From positions 1,130,791-1,194,790 of the forward strand of contig NZ_CH672414.1 of the NCBI RefSeq assembly GCF_000152785.1: a DNA stretch of 64,000 nt. Direction: 5' to 3'. Origin of the DNA: Yoonia vestfoldensis SKA53. GTDB lineage: Bacteria > Pseudomonadota > Alphaproteobacteria > Rhodobacterales > Rhodobacteraceae. Position numbers and translations under genes: made by a program. Under the pieces are notes generated by a model. It saw nothing but the letters and a program-made list of their open reading frames with translations. It was not told where the DNA came from and did not search any database. Of the stretch, positions 58,319 through 64,000 are shown piece by piece (within the stretch, counting starts at the first letter, position 1; each line of letters starts with the position of its first letter).

Positions 58319-59515
58319 ATGATATTCTGGATTTTGGTCGGCTTGATGACATTGGCCGTGGCGGGTTTGATGGCAATCCCCCTGCTGCGCGCGCCCGATG
58401 TGCAAGGCGAAAACCCCGATATCACCATCTACCGCGCGCAACTGGCCGAGATTGACCGCGATCTGGAACGCAGCCTGCTCGACCCGGCAGAGGCAGACCG
58501 TTCGCGCACCGAAATCGCGCACCGCCTGCTGGCCGCCAGCCGCAGACAAACCGCCCCGTTGCACCACCACAAACGGCAAGGGCTGACCGCTGTCACAGTG
58601 CTGGCCGTGATCGCGGCGGTGACGTTTGCGACCTATACGCAGCTGGGCGCGCCCGGATATGGCGATGTGCCGTTGCAGGCGCGGCTGGCGGCCTCGGACG
58701 CCATGCGCGCCAACCGGCCCGCGCAGGTGTTTTTGGAACAGGTGGCGCCACCACCGCCGCCCGTGAATGTCCCCGATGATTACCGCGCCGCCATCGACCA
58801 GCTGCGCGACATCGCCCCGACCCGCCCCGACGATCTGGAAGCCTGGTCGCGGCTGGTCTTTCACGAGGTCGAATTGCGCAATTATTCCGGTGCCGCCGTG
58901 GCACAGGAACGCGTGGTCGCGATCATCGGCGATGACGCGCAACCTGCCGACTTTGTCCGCCTGCTGGACCTGCTGGTCGTCGCGGCCGGTGGGCTTGTCT
59001 CGCCCGAGGCCGAACAGGTGATCCGCGATATCCTGGCGCGTGACGAGAGTAACGCCGCCGCGCGGTATTATTTGGGGCTGCTCTACGACCAGACCGACCG
59101 GCCCGATCTGGCCTATCGTCTGTGGCGCGATCTTGCCGAAAACGGTGATCTGGCCAGTTTCCACGTCGCCTCGGCCCGCCAGCTGATCGAGGATGCGGCC
59201 TTTCGCGCGGGTGTCGATTACACCCTGCCAGAGGTGCGCGGCCCATCTGCAGATGACATTGCCACAGCGCAGGACATGACCCCCGAAGACCGGCAGGCGA
59301 TGATCGGCGGCATGGTTGCGGGCTTGGCCGACCGGCTGGCCAATGACGGCGGCACCGCGGCCGATTGGGCGCGGCTGATCACGGCTTATGGCGTGCTGGG
59401 CGAAACCGACAGCGCCCGCGCGATCTGGGTCGAGGCGGCGGATGTCTTTGGTGCCAATGCCGAGGCGATGGCGACCCTGACCCAAGCCGCACGCAACGCA
59501 GGCGTGGCGGAATGA
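58319..59515 (+). CDS. ccmI: c-type cytochrome biogenesis protein CcmI
   Basis: A 398-residue apocytochrome c chaperone. Two N-terminal helices (MIFWILVGLMTLAVAGLMAIPLL and LTAVTVLAVIAAVTFATYTQL) flank a cytoplasmic loop with a leucine-zipper-like DLERSLLDPAEADRSRTEIAHRLLAA. TPR repeats follow (RPDDLEAWSRLVFHEVELRNYSGAAVAQERVV...AARYYLGLLYDQTDRPDLAYRLWRDLAENG). It is split from ccmABCDG by 22 kb. The stop overlaps ruvX by 4 bp. Confidence 0.95.
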   Translation: MIFWILVGLMTLAVAGLMAIPLLRAPDVQGENPDITIYRAQLAEIDRDLERSLLDPAEADRSRTEIAHRLLAASRRQTAPLHHHKRQGLTAVTVLAVIAAVTFATYTQLGAPGYGDVPLQARLAASDAMRANRPAQVFLEQVAPPPPPVNVPDDYRAAIDQLRDIAPTRPDDLEAWSRLVFHEVELRNYSGAAVAQERVVAIIGDDAQPADFVRLLDLLVVAAGGLVSPEAEQVIRDILARDESNAAARYYLGLLYDQTDRPDLAYRLWRDLAENGDLASFHVASARQLIEDAAFRAGVDYTLPEVRGPSADDIATAQDMTPEDRQAMIGGMVAGLADRLANDGGTAADWARLITAYGVLGETDSARAIWVEAADVFGANAEAMATLTQAARNAGVAE

Positions 59516-59988
59516 TCTGTGCCACGCCCGAGGATTTCGCGGCCCAACTGCCACGGCATGGTGCTGTCGCGGGGCTGGATCTGGGGACGGTGACGATCGG
59601 GGTGGCGGTGTCGGACCTGATGCGCAGCGTGGCGACCCCGCTGGAAACCATCAAGCGCCGCAAATTCACGCTCGACGCCGCGCGGCTATTCGAAATCACG
59701 ACCCACCGGATGATCGCGGGGCTGGTGCTGGGCCTGCCGCGCAACATGGACGGGTCCGAAGGGCCGCGCTGTCAGGCGACCCGCGCCTTTGCCCGCAATC
59801 TTGAAAAATTAACGCCGCTGCCGATCACCTTTTGGGATGAACGTTTGTCCACCGTGGCCGCCGAACGCGCGATGCTAGAGGCGGATATGTCCAGAAAGCG
59901 TCGCGCAGAGCGGATCGACAACATCGCAGCCAGCTATATTCTGCAAGGCATGCTGGACCGGCTGCGACATCTGGAGGCGCGCGCGTGA
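59512..59988 (+). CDS. ruvX: Holliday junction resolvase-like RuvX (YqgF)
   Basis: A 158-residue RNase H-like protein: AGLDLGTVTIGVAVSDLMRSVATPLETI with the first catalytic Asp, GLVLGLPRNMDGSEGPRCQATRAFARNL, and FWDERLSTVAAERAMLEADMSRKRRAERIDNIAASYILQGMLD with the acidic DER and D sites. It processes 16S rRNA ends or branched nucleic acid. It starts within the ccmI stop and overlaps the DUF1289 gene by 4 bp. Confidence 0.94.
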   Translation: MICATPEDFAAQLPRHGAVAGLDLGTVTIGVAVSDLMRSVATPLETIKRRKFTLDAARLFEITTHRMIAGLVLGLPRNMDGSEGPRCQATRAFARNLEKLTPLPITFWDERLSTVAAERAMLEADMSRKRRAERIDNIAASYILQGMLDRLRHLEARA

Positions 59989-60227
59989 CCATCCCCGAAC
60001 CGACCGACCACATCTGGAAACGGGCCGAAATCGACAGCCCCTGCATCAAGATATGCGTGATCCAGCCTGCAACGCGGCTGTGTACGGGCTGTTTGCGCAC
60101 GATCGACGAGATCAGCACCTGGTCGCGGATGACGCAAGAGGCACGCGCCGCAGTGATGGCGGACCTGCCCGCGCGCAAGGGGCTGGTCGCCAAACGGCGC
60201 GGGGGGCGTGCGGGACGGGTGACGTGA
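59985..60227 (+). CDS. DUF1289 family protein
   Basis: An 80-residue protein with the DUF1289 pattern SPCIKICVIQPATRLCTGCLRTIDEISTWSRMTQEARAAVMADLPARK, four Cys likely binding an Fe-S cluster or zinc. The GTG at 59985 overlaps the ruvX TGA. Function unknown; it closes the ccmI-ruvX operon. Confidence 0.92.
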   Translation: MTIPEPTDHIWKRAEIDSPCIKICVIQPATRLCTGCLRTIDEISTWSRMTQEARAAVMADLPARKGLVAKRRGGRAGRVT

Positions 60228-60397
60228 GGGGGCAAGACGTTTGCTTAGCCGTTATGAACGACGCAAATTCACCCTGCTTTGTGCCACTTTCAGAACTTCA
60301 AAATATCACTGGTCCCAAGCCTTCCACTGAACCGAGACGCAGTGGGATACAAATCTGAAACGGATGAATTGGGCGATTTCAGCAAGAAATGATCCAG

Positions 60398-60422
60398 TAA
60401 GGTGGATCATGATCCACCCTAC
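60398..60422. repeat. GGTGGATCATGATCCACC palindrome, copy 5
   Basis: TAAGGTGGATC-AT-GATCCACCCTA, a perfect copy of the family at 20221, 25161, 30063 and 47337. It lies at the 3' end of the ABC ATPase gene. The 170 bp before it holds no gene. Confidence 0.85.
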
Positions 60423-61489
60423 CCCCTTGGAAACACGAAACACCGGTCTCGCCGGATCATAATCCATAATGGCGTTCCCACCTTTGGCAAAAACACCGAT
60501 GGCACCGCCGCGCGCAGGATTGACCCATCGAAATCCATGCGGAATTCCACTAGACTTGACGCCCCGATGAACCGCGCGCGCTGCACCACGCCGCGGGCGG
60601 GGGTGCCGTCTTGCGGGGTGGGGTTCGGGCCGCGGCCGGCGCGGTCAAAGTCGATCTTCAGATGCTGGGGGCGGATCACGATATCGACCTCGGTGCCGTC
60701 CGGCACGCCGGGGGCAAGGAACTGGCCGAATGGCGTATCGGTCAAAGCCCCTTGCACCTTGCCCTTGATCACGTTGATATCGCTGAAAAAACCGGCGGCT
60801 TCCAGATCCTTGGGGGCGTTGTAGATATTATAGGGCGATCCGCGCTGCACGATCCGCCCGTCGCGCATCAGCGCGATCTCGTCCGCCATGCGCAAGGCTT
60901 CGTTCGGTTCATGCGTGACCAGCAGAACGGCGGTGCCTTCGCTTTTCAAAATCTCCAGCGTCTCGTCGCGGATATCGTCGCGCAGGCGGTCATCAAGGCC
61001 GGAAAACGGCTCGTCCATCAGCATGATGCGCGGCTTGGGCGCCAGCGCGCGGGCCAGTGCCACGCGCTGTTGTTCGCCGCCCGACAATTGATGCGGGTAA
61101 TCATGCAGATAGCGCAGCATGCCGACCTTTTGCAAAAGGTCCGTGACCCGCCCGTCATCGCGCTTTCCGCGCAGCCCGAAACCCACATTCTGCGCGACGG
61201 TCAGATGCGGGAACAGCGCAAAATCCTGAAACATCAACCCGATGGACCGGCCTTCGGGCGGCACGCGGTCCACCGTGTCGCAGATCAGCTGGCCATCGAC
61301 ATGGATCGTGCCGCTGTCTTGCATATCGACGCCCGCAATGATCCGCAGCGTGGTGGATTTGCCGCATCCCGACGGCCCCAGCAGGCAGGTCACCTGCCCT
61401 GGCATCACCGTCAGGCTGACGTCATCGACCACGCGCCGCCCGGCAAAGGTCTTGACCAGATGGCGGGCGGCAAGGCGTGGCAGTGTCAT
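60419..61489 (-). CDS. FbpC-type ABC transporter ATP-binding protein
   Basis: A 356-residue ATPase of the iron(III)/polyamine importer type. Walker A GPSGCGKSTTLRIIAG, signature LSGGEQQRVALARALAPKP, Walker B RIMLMDEPFSGLD and the switch His in VTHEP are intact. A C-terminal TOBE-like domain (about 240-356) follows. The DLFPHLTV-type FQDFALFPHLTVAQNVGFGL is typical. No permease or binding protein is adjacent in this window, so the partners must be elsewhere. Confidence 0.92.
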   Translation of the reverse strand: MTLPRLAARHLVKTFAGRRVVDDVSLTVMPGQVTCLLGPSGCGKSTTLRIIAGVDMQDSGTIHVDGQLICDTVDRVPPEGRSIGLMFQDFALFPHLTVAQNVGFGLRGKRDDGRVTDLLQKVGMLRYLHDYPHQLSGGEQQRVALARALAPKPRIMLMDEPFSGLDDRLRDDIRDETLEILKSEGTAVLLVTHEPNEALRMADEIALMRDGRIVQRGSPYNIYNAPKDLEAAGFFSDINVIKGKVQGALTDTPFGQFLAPGVPDGTEVDIVIRPQHLKIDFDRAGRGPNPTPQDGTPARGVVQRARFIGASSLVEFRMDFDGSILRAAVPSVFLPKVGTPLWIMIRRDRCFVFPRG

Positions 61490-61559
61490 GCGAACAATCC
61501 CTGATCAAAACAATTGGGTTTCGCGGACCTAACAACCCCGCCCTGCCGGTGCAAGTGGC

Positions 61560-62339
61560 TCAGATCGTCGCGTTGATCGCCCCGCCGTCCAGCACGATAT
61601 TCTGGCCCAGGATGAACCCGGCATGCTGGCTGCACAGAAACGCGCAGGTCGCGCCGAATTCTTCTGCCGTGCCATAGCGGCGGGCGGGGATCGTCGCCTC
61701 GCGCTGTGCCTTGGCCGTGGCCATGTCAATGCCCTGCGCCGTTGCAACGCCAGTATCAAGGCTGATCGCGCGGTCGGTCGCATGGATGCCGGGCAACATG
61801 TTGTTGATCGTGACCCCGTGCTGCGCCACCTGCCGCGCGGTGCCTGCGACATAGCCGGTCAGCCCCGCGCGCGCGGCATTGGACAGGCCCAGCTGCGCAA
61901 TCGGTGCCTTGACCGACCCCGAGGTGATATTGACCACCCTGCCCCAGCCTTTGGCGATCATGCCGGGCAACAGCGCCTTCATCAGCGCGATGGGCGCCAG
62001 CATATTGGCATCAAGCGCCTTGATGAAATCATCGCGGTCCCAGTCCGACCACAGCCCCGGCGGTGGACCGCCTGCGTTGGTCACGAGGATATCGACACTG
62101 CCCGCAGCATCAAGCAAGCGCGCGCGGCCTTCCTCGGTTGCCACATCGGCGGCCACGGTGGTGACCTGCACGCCGAAACGGGCGCGGATCTCGGCAGCGG
62201 TCGCCTCCAGCGCGTCCGCGCCGCGTGCGTTCAGCACAAGGTTCACGCCAGCGGCGGCCAAAGCCTCGGCGCAGCCGCGCCCCAGCCCTTTTGACGATGC
62301 GCAGACCAGTGCCGTTTTGCCTGAAATTCCCAGATCCAT
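61560..62339 (-). CDS. SDR family protein with altered catalytic motif
   Basis: A 259-residue short-chain dehydrogenase-like protein starting MDLGISGKTALVCASSKGLGRGCAEALAAAGVNLVLNARG, with NNAG replaced by TNAGGPPPGLWSDWD. The catalytic Ser remains (NITSGSVKAPIAQLGLSNAARAGLTGYV) but the YxxxK motif reads SxxxR. Several annotated 3-oxoacyl-ACP reductase-like SDRs share this variant. It may still bind NAD(P)H. A 51-codon upstream extension overlaps the Hint gene antisense and is not used. Confidence 0.9.
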   Translation of the reverse strand: MDLGISGKTALVCASSKGLGRGCAEALAAAGVNLVLNARGADALEATAAEIRARFGVQVTTVAADVATEEGRARLLDAAGSVDILVTNAGGPPPGLWSDWDRDDFIKALDANMLAPIALMKALLPGMIAKGWGRVVNITSGSVKAPIAQLGLSNAARAGLTGYVAGTARQVAQHGVTINNMLPGIHATDRAISLDTGVATAQGIDMATAKAQREATIPARRYGTAEEFGATCAFLCSQHAGFILGQNIVLDGGAINATI

Positions 62340-62436
62340 TGTGTTCCCCCCTTTATTGCGCCCCTGACCTAGCATCCCCGCCGACCAAGGGCAATTTGAT
62401 CTTACCCCAGTCGCGCCCAGGGTGTAGAGATCGGGG

Positions 62437-63393
62437 ATGGCAAACACCCTGATCACGATCGAAGTGTTCCGCGCCGAGGATGTGTGCGTCATCGACGGTG
62501 TGCTGACCGGCGAAATGCTCGGCTTTGCCGACGCGCTGGTTTTGGACGATATCTATGCGCTGGCGGCGACATCCGCGCCGCTGTCGCTGGATCTGGTGAC
62601 CGGACAGACCGGGCTGCGCCGCAAAACCGGCGCGCGCAATGCGGTGCATCTGGATTGCTGCCTGACGCTGATGGCCGCTGATGGCACCACCCATGACGCG
62701 CTGGTGCTGGTCGAGGAAAGCGCGGGCCTTGCCATCGCCATCTATCTGATGGCCTTGGGTGATATCGTGCCGGACCAATCCTATCGGCTGGTCGGGGTCG
62801 CGCGCGAAACCGCGACCCGCCGCTTTGCGGACGCGGCGGCAGGGTCATTCGCACGCGGCACGCGGATCACCATGGCGGATGGCCAGATGCGCGGGGTCGA
62901 AACGCTGGTCCCCGGCGATCTGGTGCTGACGCGGGATGCAGGCAAACAGCCGCTGCGCCATGTGACACAGGCCACGATGCGCGCGACGGGCCGCTTTGCG
63001 CCGGTGGTCATCACCCAAGGCACCCTGCACAATGACGCCGATCTGGTGCTGCGCCCCGACCACCGGATTTTCGTCTATCAACGCAGCGACCTGCTGGGCG
63101 CGGGCCATGCAGAGGTGCTGATCCGCGCGCGCCAACTGGTCGATGATGTGACCGTGTTGCGCAGGCGTGGCGGCTATGTCGATTATTTCCAGCTGGTGTT
63201 CGACGATCACCACATCATCTATGCCGAAGGGATCGCCGCGGAATCGCATCTGGTCGATGCCACGACCCGCCATGCCATGCCCGCCGATGTGCCGCTGCAC
63301 CGCCACCGCCCGCATCTGGAATATCAGGTCCGCGACAGCCTGATCGACCCTGCAACGGCAGCGGCGCTGCTACGGCGCGCCTCAACCTCCTGA
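62437..63393 (+). CDS. Hint (Hedgehog/intein) domain protein
   Basis: A 318-residue protein. The N-terminal 130 residues (MANTLITIEVFRAEDVCVIDGVLTGEML...) form no family I can name. From 136 a Hint domain follows: GSFARGTRITMADGQMRGVETLVPGDLVLTRDAGKQPLRHV, then LVLRPDHRIFVYQ and YFQLVFDDHHIIYAEGIAAESHL. The usual Cys before the FxxGT block is Ser here. Rhodobacteraceae carry many Hint proteins, often secreted. Divergent from the SDR; its 3' end overlaps the lipoprotein gene by 12 bp. Confidence 0.85.
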   Translation: MANTLITIEVFRAEDVCVIDGVLTGEMLGFADALVLDDIYALAATSAPLSLDLVTGQTGLRRKTGARNAVHLDCCLTLMAADGTTHDALVLVEESAGLAIAIYLMALGDIVPDQSYRLVGVARETATRRFADAAAGSFARGTRITMADGQMRGVETLVPGDLVLTRDAGKQPLRHVTQATMRATGRFAPVVITQGTLHNDADLVLRPDHRIFVYQRSDLLGAGHAEVLIRARQLVDDVTVLRRRGGYVDYFQLVFDDHHIIYAEGIAAESHLVDATTRHAMPADVPLHRHRPHLEYQVRDSLIDPATAAALLRRASTS

Positions 63394-63981
63394 ATTTGCG
63401 CGTTCGGCGGCGAAACTGCCGTCAAACAGCTGCAGATCATCGCTCTGCCGCACAGCCCCGCGCGCGATCACGCCAGCGACACCCGCGCCTTGCGGGCCGT
63501 GAAAATCGCCCGACATTTCAGCGGTGACGTCATGGGCCGCGGCATTCTGCATCAGGGTGCCAGACAATTCGGCGGTAAATTGGTAATCACGTGCGGCGGC
63601 GGCATCGGGGTAAAACCGGCCATCGCTGATCTGCAGATGCCCTGTCACCGGACCAGCCCCGCCTTGCAGATTGCCGATACGCCCGGTCACCGGATCAGGT
63701 GCTGCGCCAAAATGGACGCGCAGGTCCAGATCGCCGTCATAGCGGGCAACCGCCGCGCCGCCCAGAGGCAGAGAAAGCCGCACGCGCCCTGCATAGGCCA
63801 CCTCGCCCATGGTGGGCAACGTGGCAAAAGGCGTGATCCCCGCTGTCGTCACGCGGTCCCGCAAGGCGGCAAAGCCATCCGCAGGCGCACCATTGCCTGC
63901 ACCGACATCGCCCCCACCCCCGCCGGAACAGGCCGCCAGACCAAAGACGATGCACACACCGAGACACACAAATCGAACCAT
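63382..63981 (-). CDS. Lipoprotein, transferrin-binding-protein-like barrel
   Basis: A 199-residue lipoprotein (lipobox CIVFGLAAC, Cys18, followed by SGGGGG). The body is beta-rich: MGEVAYAGRVRLSLPLGGAAVARYDGDLDLRVHFGAAPDPVTGRIGNLQGG, YQFTAELSGTLMQNAAAHDVTAEMSGDFHGPQGAGVAGVIAR. The alternation with Gly and the GDFHGPQGAGVAG end resemble the C-terminal barrel of TbpB-like surface lipoproteins. The ligand is unknown. Confidence 0.75.
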   Translation of the reverse strand: MVRFVCLGVCIVFGLAACSGGGGGDVGAGNGAPADGFAALRDRVTTAGITPFATLPTMGEVAYAGRVRLSLPLGGAAVARYDGDLDLRVHFGAAPDPVTGRIGNLQGGAGPVTGHLQISDGRFYPDAAAARDYQFTAELSGTLMQNAAAHDVTAEMSGDFHGPQGAGVAGVIARGAVRQSDDLQLFDGSFAAERANSGG

Positions 63982-64000
63982 GCCGCTTTGTCCGGTATTT

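Overview
This 64-kb stretch is chromosomal DNA from an alphaproteobacterium of the family Rhodobacteraceae (Roseobacter group). The signs are GC-rich, tightly packed genes, a gene transfer agent (GTA) structural cluster of the Rhodobacter capsulatus type, the tRNA-Leu/tig and glnB-glnA neighbourhoods, a soxBDAG sarcosine oxidase operon, a LuxI/LuxR pair, and short intergenic palindromes typical of the group. Almost everything is vertically inherited core genome. I see no CRISPR array, insertion sequence or integrated plasmid.

Layout. 1-5.6 kb (minus): head end of a GTA cluster, order g1 (TerS), g2 (TerL), g3 (portal), g3.5, g4 (protease, frameshifted), g5 (capsid), g6 (adaptor, cut by the window edge). 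5.7-10.4 kb (minus): fabD-fabG, acpP, fabF-mltG (fatty acid synthesis and peptidoglycan lytic transglycosylase). 10.6-12.4 kb: a cytochrome b561-YceI fusion facing a secreted YceI protein. 12.5-16.9 kb: small membrane protein, rpsF-rpsR-rplI, a GNAT acetyltransferase, trigger factor and tRNA-Leu. 17.4-22 kb: glnB-glnA, bioY, a DUF6314-type gene, purB. 22-24 kb: quorum-sensing island with luxI, luxR and a divergent LuxR-like protein that has only the ligand-binding domain. 24-30 kb: fliG, an LpxL/HtrB-type acyltransferase, a DUF1223 protein, acnA.

30-36 kb (minus) is one compact run yajC-secD-secF-Mth938-like-ccmA-ccmB-ccmC-ccmD-ccmG joining Sec translocation to cytochrome c maturation. ccmI lies apart at 58.3 kb with ruvX and a DUF1289 gene. 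36-42 kb: serS, a TspO-like membrane protein, der, bamB and a YfgM-like gene. 42-47 kb: a two-gene RND efflux system behind a perfect TetR-type palindrome. 47-53 kb: PhnA-like protein, Atm1-type ABC exporter, a LysM protein with a Glu-Pro repeat, a LOG-family protein, threonine dehydratase, Fe-superoxide dismutase. 53-58 kb: soxBDAG. 60-64 kb: orphan FbpC-type ATPase, an SDR without the usual catalytic Tyr/Lys, a Hint-domain protein and a lipoprotein.

The most unusual items are the G8-tract frameshift in the GTA protease gene, the long hairpin element between GTA g2 and g3, the HTH-less LuxR homologue beside a complete luxI/luxR pair, the b561-YceI fusion facing a second YceI gene, the RND pump with extra membrane helices, and at least five copies of one GGTGGG-type intergenic palindrome.
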